A stretch of DNA of 64,000 nucleotides, taken from IMG/VR virus record IMGVR_UViG_3300029985_000042, positions 1 through 64,000 of that record, one strand, 5' to 3'. Both the position numbers and the translations under genes were made by a program. This DNA is from a virus. How positions within the stretch are numbered: position 1 is the stretch's first letter; each line of letters begins with the position of its first letter. Below, piece by piece: positions 10,936 through 20,200 of this stretch. Under the pieces are notes generated by a model. It was not told the origin of the DNA. It ran no database searches and worked only from the letters and a program-made list of their open reading frames with translations.

Positions 10936-11001
10936 TTCTGAGGTATTAATAAAAGTTAGAATAGATAGTGTTTTCGAGAATCTCACGTATATTTATAAGG
11001 T
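10936..11001 (+). repeat. Duplicated remnant of the upstream gene's 3' end (endonuclease insertion scar)
   Basis: Bases 10940-10969 read in one frame as EVLIKVRIDS, matching EVLLKVRIDT at the end of the upstream gene (10903-10932). Differences are mostly at third codon positions. The remnant frame runs on to a stop at 11003-11005, overlapping the ATG of the endonuclease gene. This looks like the original 3' end displaced by a recoded copy brought in with the homing endonuclease. Confidence 0.75.
10988..10997 (+). promoter_or_regulatory. Late-type motif TATATTTATA
   Basis: TATATTTATA ends 4 bases before the ATG at 11002. It is one of at least sixteen such sites placed just upstream of genes in this window; interpreted as a late promoter. 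Confidence 0.5.
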
Positions 11002-12039
11002 ATGAATAACATTATAACTTGTAAATTATGCAATATATCGATTAATACTAGGTCATTTGGAAATCATGTATTAAAGATACACGGTCAAAGACATGAAGAT
11101 TATATCAAGAACAATCTGGAAGATTTCAAACATCTAAATTGGAAATTATGTATCGAGTGTGGAAAATTATGCAATTCTCGCTCTTCTAAATGTGGCACTT
11201 GCTATTCTAAAAATCATACTACGAATAATAAACCTATCCTATGTAAACACTGTGATAATTTAATCCACCCTAAGCAAATGTCACAACATTTGTTAAAAAA
11301 TCATAACATAAAATTCGTCGAATATGTTGCTGAAAATTTAAACGAATTCAAACAATTTGGTTGGTCTAATTGTGTAATTTGCAATAAAATATGTAAGGGG
11401 CATTCTAAAAAATATAACGAGCCAACTTGTTCTGCGGAATGTATGGGCAAATTGAGGGAAACTTGGACTGGCGGGAAATCTGCAATGTATGGAAAAACAC
11501 ATTCGGAAGAGTCAAATAAAAAAAATTCCGACTCTCATATAGGAAAAAAAATGCCAACTATAACTGGTATTTTAAATCCAATGAAAAGACTAGAAATACG
11601 GAAAATCATATCCGATAAAGCAAAAATTAGGCTGTCTATACCAGAAAACAATCCAATGTATGGAAAGAAACACACTCCTGAAGCAATTGAAAAAATATTC
11701 GGATATAGAGGAATGAATAAACTAGAATCTCGTGTCGCTGATATATTAAAATCACAAAATATAGAATATTATTATGGATTTTGTATTGATGAAGGACAGG
11801 AATGTAAAATTTACGACTTTAAAATTAAAGGAAAACCTATTATTTTGGAGATAGACGGAGATTATTGGCATGGAGGCCCCGGAGTGAAAATTCATTTTAA
11901 GAATGTAGAAAAAAATAAATTAAATGATAAATTAAAGAATGAGATGGCGGAAAGACGAGGATATAAAGTAATACGTTTATGGGAATCTGATATCAAAAAA
12001 GACTCGTCAATTATCCTCAAATCTCTTATTGGATTATAG
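11002..12039 (+). CDS. Homing endonuclease, EDxHD/Vsr-like with zinc fingers and NUMOD3
   Basis: A 345-residue protein. Two N-terminal zinc-finger-like modules (CKLCNISIN..FGNHVLKIHG, and CKHCDNLIHPKQMSQHLLKNH) precede NUMOD3-type DNA-binding repeats (NPMYGKKHTPEAIEK) near residues 170-230. The C-terminal nuclease core contains YDFKIKGKPIILEIDGDYWHG and ends KVIRLWESDI. This is the pattern of the Vsr-like EDxHD family (the I-Bth0305I type), which cuts DNA to promote spread of its own gene. It sits between two structural genes next to a duplicated 3' gene end, as expected for an insertion. It is a free-standing gene with its own late-type motif. Confidence 0.8.
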   Translation: MNNIITCKLCNISINTRSFGNHVLKIHGQRHEDYIKNNLEDFKHLNWKLCIECGKLCNSRSSKCGTCYSKNHTTNNKPILCKHCDNLIHPKQMSQHLLKNHNIKFVEYVAENLNEFKQFGWSNCVICNKICKGHSKKYNEPTCSAECMGKLRETWTGGKSAMYGKTHSEESNKKNSDSHIGKKMPTITGILNPMKRLEIRKIISDKAKIRLSIPENNPMYGKKHTPEAIEKIFGYRGMNKLESRVADILKSQNIEYYYGFCIDEGQECKIYDFKIKGKPIILEIDGDYWHGGPGVKIHFKNVEKNKLNDKLKNEMAERRGYKVIRLWESDIKKDSSIILKSLIGL

Positions 12040-12054
12040 TTATATTGTGTATAT

Positions 12055-12681
12055 ATGATTAAAAATATAAATCCACAAAATATAAGTCTGACACCTATAG
12101 TAACGACTAAGCCATGGAATTTACACAACGTAGATAACAGCGATTTAATATTGGTTGATACTGGGTCTATAGACGATGTTTCAATTGCATTGGAATATGT
12201 GGATTATATAAATTATAGCGGCACTGGTCCGTTTCCTATAAATTCAGATTGCAGTATAGCTCTCGAACAACAATCGTCGGCACTTGTTAATTTTCAGGTT
12301 GGACAGAGTGGAAGTGGTCATTTTAACGTGAATGTAGAGCCTAAGAACGGGGACGGAACATATACCCGCATGATATATTCTCAGATACAAAATACATTCT
12401 ACAACTCAACTAACAATCCAGTAAATATATTCGGACTTGATAATATAGACTTTGGACTTTCGAGGACTAATCGACACGTCACGGATAATTTTTTACTTCT
12501 TAACATTCCACGGATTATATTTGGAGACAAAATTTTAGCCTCTAGTGTAACGCTTGGAAATCTTCCATTAGATGATAATATTTCAATATATGATGATGGA
12601 TATGGAAATATGATGGCAGGAAACTCAATATTCTACAAAATTCAGGAAGTTGGGGATTTTAAAAATGTTATAAACTATTAA
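12055..12681 (+). CDS. Virion structural protein, unknown function
   Basis: A 208-residue protein starting 15 bases after the endonuclease stop and 1 base before the next structural gene. Sequence such as ALVNFQVGQSGSGHFNVNVEPKNGDGTYTRMIYSQIQNTFYN and the N-terminal NISLTPIVTTKPWNLHNVDNSDLILVDTG are beta-rich with no enzymatic motif. Position in the baseplate/tail cluster points to a virion component. I do not recognise a specific family. Confidence 0.55.
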   Translation: MIKNINPQNISLTPIVTTKPWNLHNVDNSDLILVDTGSIDDVSIALEYVDYINYSGTGPFPINSDCSIALEQQSSALVNFQVGQSGSGHFNVNVEPKNGDGTYTRMIYSQIQNTFYNSTNNPVNIFGLDNIDFGLSRTNRHVTDNFLLLNIPRIIFGDKILASSVTLGNLPLDDNISIYDDGYGNMMAGNSIFYKIQEVGDFKNVINY

Positions 12682-12682
12682 T

Positions 12683-15028
12683 ATGTATATAAACACAAAA
12701 AATATAAATTATGGGATTGCGACTGCTACATACGCAGATTATGTCGTAGTAGCAAATCCAGATTTTATACCGTATAATCCATCAACCGCCAGCGTATATC
12801 ATACTGGGTCGGTGGATTATTTTCAATACAATTCTGGTCTGGACGAGCACATATTAATTAATACCCTACAACGACCAATTTCCTACGCCGATATATTGAT
12901 TACCACAGAGACAAGCTCGGTATTAAATACTGAACTCCCATTAGAATTGGCATTGGATACTACCAACGTTGTAGACTTAGAAAACTTATTTGGACAGTCT
13001 TTGGATTTGATGGATACCAACTTAATAATAGGGTGTCCCAATTATTTGCAGCAAATTATGGTTGGAAATAATATTATTCAATCGTCTGGGTCTGCGGCTT
13101 ATGTATTTAATATAGGACTTGTAAATTCTACAGCATCTTATAATTCATTATTACAAACTATTCCAAACTCATCCAGCGTCCAAAATTCATTTGGAGCGTC
13201 CGTCGCAATAAATAGGGACTGGTTGGCGGTTGGATGCCCATTGGAAAATAATTCATCTGGTTCCGTTTTTATATATCAATCAATAAGCGGAAGTTGGAGT
13301 TTATATCAGGAAATAAGTGCCAGCACAACTCAATCAAACGCTTTATTTGGGCATAGTTTAAAATTAAACAAAGACGAAAACACTCCGAGTGGACGATTGG
13401 TTGTTGGATGTGGAAATCCAGCGGTGGGGGAGGTATTTTTCTTTGAGATGAGCGGAAGCAAATGGAACCAAACATATGTATTTACTCCCACATATGCCAC
13501 ATATCCTCTAACGATTGGGAACTATGTTCCATATAACATGACTCGAAACACAACAAGTGGATTTGGAAACTCAGTTTCAACTTATGGAGATTCAGTTATA
13601 ATAGGGGAATATTTAGATAGAACGGTATATGAATATAGTGGCTCCGACGCATATCAACAGGGGTCGGTTTCTATATTTGAAAGATGTAACCCAAGTTCTT
13701 CATTATTTAACCTTTCATTTAAGACCTATGGAAATATAAATACTTTGCGGAGCAATTATCTAGGATATTCAGTTGATATATTCGACAGTAATGCCGTGGT
13801 TGGAATACCCAAAAGTAACCAACAGAATATATCAGCATCTTATGTGGAACAAACTTTAAACCAGTATTATCAATGTGAAGATAATATTTTAACTTCACTA
13901 AACGGACAGGTGGCATTACTCATCAACGAGAGCGGAAGTTGGGGCATAGAAAATATATACCAAAAAAAGAAGAAATATTTAAGCCCATATCGAGCGTTTG
14001 GTTACAGTGTATCTGTAGCAGATTATTCCATGGTAGTTGGTGCTCCCATTCTTTTGTCTACGTCAACCCCATCAATAAATATTATAACAACCCAAAGTCA
14101 AAATATAACCTTGGATGAAATATGTGGAAAATCATATATATACAATTTAAATAATTTACAAGACTCATTTCATATTGGAAATGTATTTTACAGGAATGGG
14201 AAAATTGTATTGATGACTTCCGGCTCCATATTTCAAGGATTGTTTATGGATACTGGAAATGATACCACCTATTCTTACAATTTAAACTTCAATGGGGAAT
14301 ATACTATTTATGAGAAACAAATAATATGTCCAGTTGAACCTGGGGAATTTAATGTAAGCACCAATCCAACTTCACTTATAAAATCGAGATATACCTTCGA
14401 TGTAAATAACGATGGAAAGTTTGATTACTATGATTTAGATATTTTAATGCGATATATGGCGTATAAAAACAACCAGTCTAGGGGACTTCCATTTTCAACG
14501 GACTGGAGTTCTTCGATAGTCATGTCGGGCGATGAAATTAGCCTCTTAAATTATTACATATCCAATTCAAAATATAGTGATGCATATATATCACAGCAAG
14601 TTTTAGAATATATTCCGATATGGGATTTTGAGGATACAAGTATTCAGGACTATTTGGATATAAATGGAGATAATATCATAGATGTTAGAGATATGACTAT
14701 AATGTGGAAATATTTTAGTAATCGACTGACCCAAAAAAACTATTCTTCATATATAACCGCAAATTCAAATAGAAAAACATTAAATATAGCCCTCGATTAT
14801 TTGGATGGATTGACGGGTAGAGGCTCGATTCCGGTAATTAACCCTGAGTTTTTTAATTATAGAGATAATATATCACAAGACCCTACCGGCTCATATTTGG
14901 CTCCATACGTCAGTTCAGTTGGATTATATGATAAAAATTTAGAGTTGGTGGCAGTTGCTAAGTTGGGAACACCCATAAAAATAGATGGTCAATTACCAAT
15001 TAATTTCTGTATAAAATTAGATTTTTAA
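12683..15028 (+). CDS. FG-GAP beta-propeller virion protein with dockerin-like domain
   Basis: A 781-residue protein. Residues about 100-465 hold at least five FG-GAP/integrin-type blades (GQSLDLMDTNLIIGCP, FGASVAINRDWLAVGCP, GFGNSVSTYGDSVIIG, LGYSVDIFDSNAVVGIP, FGYSVSVADYSMVVGAP), predicting a beta-propeller. Residues about 570-685 hold two calcium-loop repeats (DVNNDGKFDYYDLD and DINGDNIIDVRDMT), the hallmark of type I dockerin modules. The last 40 residues share the VGLYDKNLELVAVAKL tail with the structural gene ending at 10935. The design (propeller, dockerin pair, common attachment tail) suggests a calcium-dependent host-binding appendage; that role is inference, the domains are visible in the sequence. 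Confidence 0.7.
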   Translation: MYINTKNINYGIATATYADYVVVANPDFIPYNPSTASVYHTGSVDYFQYNSGLDEHILINTLQRPISYADILITTETSSVLNTELPLELALDTTNVVDLENLFGQSLDLMDTNLIIGCPNYLQQIMVGNNIIQSSGSAAYVFNIGLVNSTASYNSLLQTIPNSSSVQNSFGASVAINRDWLAVGCPLENNSSGSVFIYQSISGSWSLYQEISASTTQSNALFGHSLKLNKDENTPSGRLVVGCGNPAVGEVFFFEMSGSKWNQTYVFTPTYATYPLTIGNYVPYNMTRNTTSGFGNSVSTYGDSVIIGEYLDRTVYEYSGSDAYQQGSVSIFERCNPSSSLFNLSFKTYGNINTLRSNYLGYSVDIFDSNAVVGIPKSNQQNISASYVEQTLNQYYQCEDNILTSLNGQVALLINESGSWGIENIYQKKKKYLSPYRAFGYSVSVADYSMVVGAPILLSTSTPSINIITTQSQNITLDEICGKSYIYNLNNLQDSFHIGNVFYRNGKIVLMTSGSIFQGLFMDTGNDTTYSYNLNFNGEYTIYEKQIICPVEPGEFNVSTNPTSLIKSRYTFDVNNDGKFDYYDLDILMRYMAYKNNQSRGLPFSTDWSSSIVMSGDEISLLNYYISNSKYSDAYISQQVLEYIPIWDFEDTSIQDYLDINGDNIIDVRDMTIMWKYFSNRLTQKNYSSYITANSNRKTLNIALDYLDGLTGRGSIPVINPEFFNYRDNISQDPTGSYLAPYVSSVGLYDKNLELVAVAKLGTPIKIDGQLPINFCIKLDF

Positions 15029-15039
15029 TTATACTCATC

Positions 15040-15049
15040 TATATTTATA
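15040..15049 (+). promoter_or_regulatory. Late-type motif TATATTTATA
   Basis: TATATTTATA ends 18 bases before the ATG at 15068, in the AT-rich gap after the propeller gene. Confidence 0.45.
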
Positions 15050-15067
15050 TATAACAAATAAAATATT

Positions 15068-15334
15068 ATGCCAACACCTACCCCAAGACCCAGCGAAACT
15101 ATTAATTTAGAAACTCGTTATAAACAACAGCGAGAAGGCGGTGCATTTGATGCAAAACAAGCCGGAACATCCACGATTACGCCGAGCATGAAGTCCAAAT
15201 TATACAACAAATCAACGAAATATGACATCGACCAATTGCAAGGTCAGTCCGATTTTAAGGGAGTTGATGGTGGTTCTTATAATGAAATTTCCAATTTTGC
15301 AACGGGAATTGATGTAACCCCATATAAGAAATAA
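15068..15334 (+). CDS. Small late protein, unknown function
   Basis: An 88-residue hydrophilic protein (MPTPTPRPSETINLETRYKQ, then GGAFDAKQAGTSTITPSMKSKLYNKS). It lies between a late-type motif and a strong rho-independent terminator, so it is the last gene of the tail operon. No domain is recognised; a minor virion protein is the most likely role. Confidence 0.55.
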   Translation: MPTPTPRPSETINLETRYKQQREGGAFDAKQAGTSTITPSMKSKLYNKSTKYDIDQLQGQSDFKGVDGGSYNEISNFATGIDVTPYKK

Positions 15335-15350
15335 TCCAATACATGAAATT

Positions 15351-15380
15351 AAACTCCCAGATTGGGAGTTTTTTCTTTTT
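15351..15380 (+). terminator. Rho-independent terminator
   Basis: A 9-bp perfect stem (AAACTCCCA, loop GAT, TGGGAGTTT) is followed by a T-rich run, 16 bases after the stop of the preceding gene. It closes the tail-gene block. Confidence 0.9.
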
Positions 15381-15398
15381 AAATACTAGTTATATGAT

Positions 15399-15797
15399 AT
15401 GACAGATATGGGACATTGGGTTACAACAATTGAAATGCCAGATGATGCTATCGGGTTTATATATAAAATTCATAATAAAATAAGTGGTCGGAAATATATC
15501 GGTCGAAAATTGACGGTATTTAAGACCTGTAAAAAAGCACTGAAGGGGAACAAGAACAAACGGCGGGGAACTCGTGAAAGCGATTGGAAAATATATTGTG
15601 GGTCTTGTGTAGAATTACAAGATGATATTGTGAAACTTGGCAAAGAAAATTTTATGTTTGAAATACTTCAGTGGTGCAATTCTAAATTAACTCTGAATTA
15701 TGCCGAGGTAAAGGCCATCATAGATGCGAATGCAATATTCGATGGGAATTATTATAACAAATACGTCGGCTGTAGATTAGTCAACAAAAACAAATAA
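15399..15797 (+). CDS. GIY-YIG endonuclease-like protein
   Basis: A 132-residue protein. GFIYKIHNKISGRKYIGRK (residues 19-37) carries the GIY and YIG elements, and a second conserved part reads DWKIYCGSCVELQDDIVKLGKENFMFEIL. GIY-YIG nucleases include phage Seg/Hef-type homing enzymes, but this one is nearly only the catalytic domain, without a DNA-binding tail. The N-terminal MTDMGHWVTTIEMPDDA may be regulatory. It follows the tail terminator and precedes the primase. Confidence 0.7.
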   Translation: MTDMGHWVTTIEMPDDAIGFIYKIHNKISGRKYIGRKLTVFKTCKKALKGNKNKRRGTRESDWKIYCGSCVELQDDIVKLGKENFMFEILQWCNSKLTLNYAEVKAIIDANAIFDGNYYNKYVGCRLVNKNK

Positions 15798-15798
15798 T

Positions 15799-16026
15799 AT
15801 GATGATACCAACAACTATAACATGTGACCGCTGTAAATCGATAGTGGATGGATTTCTAAACAATTCAATTAAAAGCATTGTAGTAACTTCTGGCTATTAT
15901 GTAGTCGACAAGGGGTATTGGAAAAATTATGGGAATGTGGGCGAAGTAAATGTATGTGACAATTGTATGTTTATTGACCCACGGTATATCAAATCATATG
16001 GCAAATTAGAAGTTAAAAAAAGTTGA
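15799..16026 (+). CDS. Small zinc-ribbon-like protein, unknown
   Basis: A 75-residue protein starting 1 base after the preceding stop. Two CxxC pairs (CDRCK at residues 9-13 and CDNC near 51-54) can form a zinc ribbon. It lies immediately upstream of the primase. No catalytic motif is visible. Confidence 0.5.
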   Translation: MMIPTTITCDRCKSIVDGFLNNSIKSIVVTSGYYVVDKGYWKNYGNVGEVNVCDNCMFIDPRYIKSYGKLEVKKS

Positions 16027-16059
16027 TATTTATTGCCCTTTGAGATATTATGGGGACAA

Positions 16060-17010
16060 ATGTTGGTAAAATCAGATATTATATTAGTGCTGGCCGAAGC
16101 GTTTCGCCAACCAGCAACTTTGCGAAAGGGAGCCACTCAATTGTTATTTGAGTGTCCATTCTGTAATAGACATGACGGGTTTAAAAAATTAGAAATATGC
16201 ATCGAAGGGGAAAGATTTGGATATTGTCATTGTTGGAGATGTAATTTTAAAACTCGATTTTTTGGTTCGTTGTTAAAAAAATTAAATGCTCCAAAACATT
16301 TACGAGACCGAATGTTCGAACTTTCGGGAGAAATTAAAAAAGTAAGAGCATATGCTCGAAAACCAACCCATTCCAATCTTCAATTGCCCGATGAATTTAT
16401 CTCGCTATCAACTACTTCAGCCGATACGGAATATAGGAATGCAATTTCATATTTAAAAAGACGGGGTGTGGAACATGATGATATATTGAGGTATAATATA
16501 GGATATTGTTCGGATGGGAAATTTACTCAACACATCATAGTTCCATCATATGATAGTGACAATAAACTGAATTTCTTCATTGGTCGAAAGTATTATGACG
16601 ACGACTCTCCATATCGTTATCGAAAGCCAGATTGTGATATGGATATCGTTGGGTTTGAAAACTTATTAAATTACAATTGCGATGTTAATTTATGTGAGGG
16701 AGTTTTTGATGCTTTTGCAATTAGAAACAATGCCATTCCTTTATTCGGAAAATATCCATCTAAAAAATTACAAGAAAAGATAATAACGAACGGAGTGAAG
16801 CGAGTTAATATGATATTGGATGACGATGCCGAGACCGACGCAATTAAAAATTGTGAGTTACTGATGAAGTATGGGGTCGACATACATCTTGTAAAATTAC
16901 AAGGTAAAGACCCTTCCAAATTAGGATTTAAGAAAGTTCACGAATTAATCAGAAATTCATTTCCATTTGAGTGGAAGACTCTAATACAGTATAAATTAAG
17001 CAAATTATGA
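16060..17010 (+). CDS. 61: DNA primase, DnaG/gp61-like
   Basis: A 316-residue primase that makes RNA primers for lagging-strand synthesis. The N-terminal zinc site is FECPFCNRHDG..CHCWRC. The TOPRIM domain shows NLCEGVFDAFAI (glutamate motif) and NMILDDDAETDA (Asp motif). Between them, RYRKPDCDMDIVGFENL fits the DnaG catalytic core. A longer frame beginning with a TTG at 16033 exists, but the ATG at 16060 is preferred because GGGGA lies 5 bases upstream and the conserved part starts soon after. It overlaps the next frame by 4 bases. T4 gp61 acts with helicase gp41, which is not in this window. Confidence 0.85.
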   Translation: MLVKSDIILVLAEAFRQPATLRKGATQLLFECPFCNRHDGFKKLEICIEGERFGYCHCWRCNFKTRFFGSLLKKLNAPKHLRDRMFELSGEIKKVRAYARKPTHSNLQLPDEFISLSTTSADTEYRNAISYLKRRGVEHDDILRYNIGYCSDGKFTQHIIVPSYDSDNKLNFFIGRKYYDDDSPYRYRKPDCDMDIVGFENLLNYNCDVNLCEGVFDAFAIRNNAIPLFGKYPSKKLQEKIITNGVKRVNMILDDDAETDAIKNCELLMKYGVDIHLVKLQGKDPSKLGFKKVHELIRNSFPFEWKTLIQYKLSKL

Positions 17011-17279
17011 TTACTAAATTTGTATTATGTTGGTTATTGATATCGGTTTCATTTGAATGTTTTGGTGATTATTTTGAGCCGACATTAAATTTGGTAATAG
17101 AGTGGGATGAGCCTAAACATTATATAAATAATAAAATTCTTAGAGATAAAGATATAAATAGACAATCCGATATTATAAACCATTTACAGTGTGGGTTTAT
17201 ACGAATTAAAGAACGTGAATTTGACGAACAATTGACAATACAAAAAATAAATGAATATATTAAAAACAAATCAAACTAA
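17007..17279 (+). CDS. Small Vsr/DUF559-like nuclease fragment, probable endonuclease remnant
   Basis: A 90-residue frame. NLVIEWDEPKHY, LRDKDINRQSDIINHLQCGFIRIKE matches the C-terminal catalytic core of phage Vsr/DUF559-type nucleases, where such a core usually follows a long DNA-binding region. Here only this core remains, behind a hydrophobic start (MITKFVLCWLLISVS) that may be a chance reading rather than a true signal peptide. It overlaps the primase stop by 4 bases and the next gene by 29. Most likely a decayed homing endonuclease; a small active nuclease cannot be excluded. Confidence 0.5.
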   Translation: MITKFVLCWLLISVSFECFGDYFEPTLNLVIEWDEPKHYINNKILRDKDINRQSDIINHLQCGFIRIKEREFDEQLTIQKINEYIKNKSN

Positions 17280-20200
17280 CATTAAGTATGTAATCCATAT
17301 GGGGGACATACATTGTAGGAATAATTCACGAATAGACGAATTTAAAATTGTATTTAATAATTTCTTTGACAGTATTAAGCATCTACCTAAAGATGAAACT
17401 ATTATCGTTAATTGTGGCGATACTTTCCATCAAAAAACATCAATGGAGCCGGAAGGTTTGCAATTAGTAAAAGATTTATTTGTTGGATGCTCCGATTTAT
17501 TTCCTACGATTATTATTCCCGGCAATCACGATGGAAATGTAGCTTCCAAAACTAGAATGGATGCTGTTACTCCTGTAATAGAATTATTAAATAGAAATAA
17601 TATTTATTACTTGAAAGAATCGGGGCTATATGGATATGCTAACATATTGTTTAATCATATGTCAGTATTCGATGAGCCTGAGAAGTATATTTTGGGGAAA
17701 GATATACCATCAGTATATAGAAATAAATATGAGAGAATTATAGGACTATTCCACGGAGCAGTTGACCAGTCAATGTCGGATACTGGCCACACTCTAGAAA
17801 ATCCTAAAATAATGCTGCCACTATTTGATAACCACCATATTTTTATGCTCAGTGATATTCATTTAGCCCAAAATTTACAAGAATATGATTATCAATACGA
17901 TAAGCCAATAGTTCGGTATTGTGGAAGTTTTTTACAGCAAAATCACGGTGAGTCGTCGGACAAGGGTTATTCTCTATGGGATTTATCCGACATGTCGTAT
18001 ACCCATCATAATTTAAAAAATGATTTTGGATTTTATACGATTGGAATTGACCATGGAAATTTGGTCACTGATATATCACACATGCCAAAAAATGTAAGGT
18101 TGAGAGTTATATGTAAAGAAACAATTCCATCCGAAGTAAAACATATAATTTCAAAGTTAAAAGAGACTCATACTATAATAGAGAGTTCTTTCATCCGAGA
18201 GACGGCTGATGTGGCTACGACAAATAAGGTCGTATCAGATATAAATTTAAAAAATATATTTAATGTGGGATATCAATCGGAATTGATTCGAAAACATTTA
18301 TTAGAAATAACGCCTGATATATCGGTTGATAGACTGGATAAGGTCTTATATATCAATCAAATCATAAATAAAGAATTGGGACTCTCAGACCAATCTAGAA
18401 CGTCGAGATATAAATTAATTAAGATGGAATGGGAGAACATGTTTAGTTATGGCGAAGATAACTGGATAGATTTTACAAACGTCAATGGATTGTATGGGAT
18501 ATTTGGAAAGAATAGAACTGGAAAATCATCTATATTCTCATGTATATTATTTTGCTTGTTTGATAAGTGTTCGATGGCATCAAAAGGGGAAGATATAATC
18601 AACGAGCAAAAATCATCATTTAAATGTAAGTTGGAATTTGAAATTGACGGAGTTCATTATTTCATAGAACGAAAAGGAACCGCCGGACGGACTGGGACCG
18701 TAAAAGTGGATGTTCGATTTTGGAAATTGGAAAATGGGGAAGAGATAAGTCTACATGGAACGGAACGCAGCGACACCAATGAAATAATACGTGGGTATGT
18801 TGGGACGTTTGATGATTTCATACTGACATCGGCATATTTCCAATTTGGAAAACATAATTTATCGTTTATTGACATGGGTAAAAGTGACCGTAAAGATATA
18901 CTCGTTAAATTTATGGGAATTGATGTTTTTGATAAACTATGTAATATTGCGAATGAAAAGAAAAAAGAAATTAATTCCGAGTTAAAAATTCACAGAGGGA
19001 AAGAATATCAATTGGAATTAGTCCAGATGGAAAACGCATTAAACCATGCCGTAGCCCTACATTTGGAATTGTCGGGTGAACTTGATAAGACCAAGATAAC
19101 ACTGGCCGATGTAAACCAAAAAATACAAGCGGAGACATTAAAACTAATTAAACTAGACTCTAATATTCCAACTAATATAGAACATCTAAAACTATCCAAG
19201 GAACGGGTTGAGGCCGCATTGAATATTGAAGAAAAGAATGTATCCACATCAAATATTAAAGTTAAGCGATATGCTCGATATATCGAGATGGTTGAACGTA
19301 GACTTAAAAGAATAGAAGACCTAAACCTAATCGAAAATCATACAAAATATAAGTTACTACTGGATAAAATTTCGTCGGCGAAGAAGAAAATGGATATTAA
19401 GAAGATAGAAATTAAGGGAAAATTGGACAAGGTTGCCAAATTAAAGGCACATAAATACGACCCCAACTGTAAGTTTTGTATTGACAATGAATTTGTGAGA
19501 GATGCATCGTCCTGCCAAGAACAACTAAAACAGGATAGAATTTTGGCCAGAGACTTGGTTGAGAATTTGGAGGCATTGGAGGCGGAATTTGAGACCGTCA
19601 AATGGGTGGACTCTAAATATGGTCTTTATACTAGATTATTAAATAAACGAGGAGAATTAAAAGACATACAACAACTAACATCAACCTTCATACTTGATAA
19701 GAGTAACAACATATCAAAAAATAAAGATATACTAGCGAATACAAATAATAATATTGCCATTTATACTCGAAATTTAACCTCGGTTGAAAACAATAATTCG
19801 GTAAACTTAATATTGTCGTCGCATAAAATAGAAGCGTCTTCATTGGATGTTACCATTCAGAAATTTAATACTCGGTTAACTGAATTATATGGTAAAATTC
19901 AAGTGTTTAAAAATAACATAGTAAATCTGAAATCTGTAATCGAGGTTATTAAAAATAAAGAGACGGAATTGGATGGTTATGAGAAATATATCGAAGCCGT
20001 CGGGCGTGATGGAATTCCATATAAAATAATATGTAATGCCATTCCTACAATAGAGCGAGAAGTTAATGATATATTAACTCAGATTTCAGATTTCACTCTA
20101 AAATTGGAAGATGATGATAATGATATAATACCATATATTTGCAGTGATACGGGGAAACATGTCATTGAATTATGTTCAGGAGCCGAACGATTTGAAATGG

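Noticed and set aside
17007-17060. Signal peptide on the small nuclease fragment
   Set aside because: The hydrophobic start runs straight into the nuclease core; a cytoplasmic remnant is more likely than an exported nuclease.
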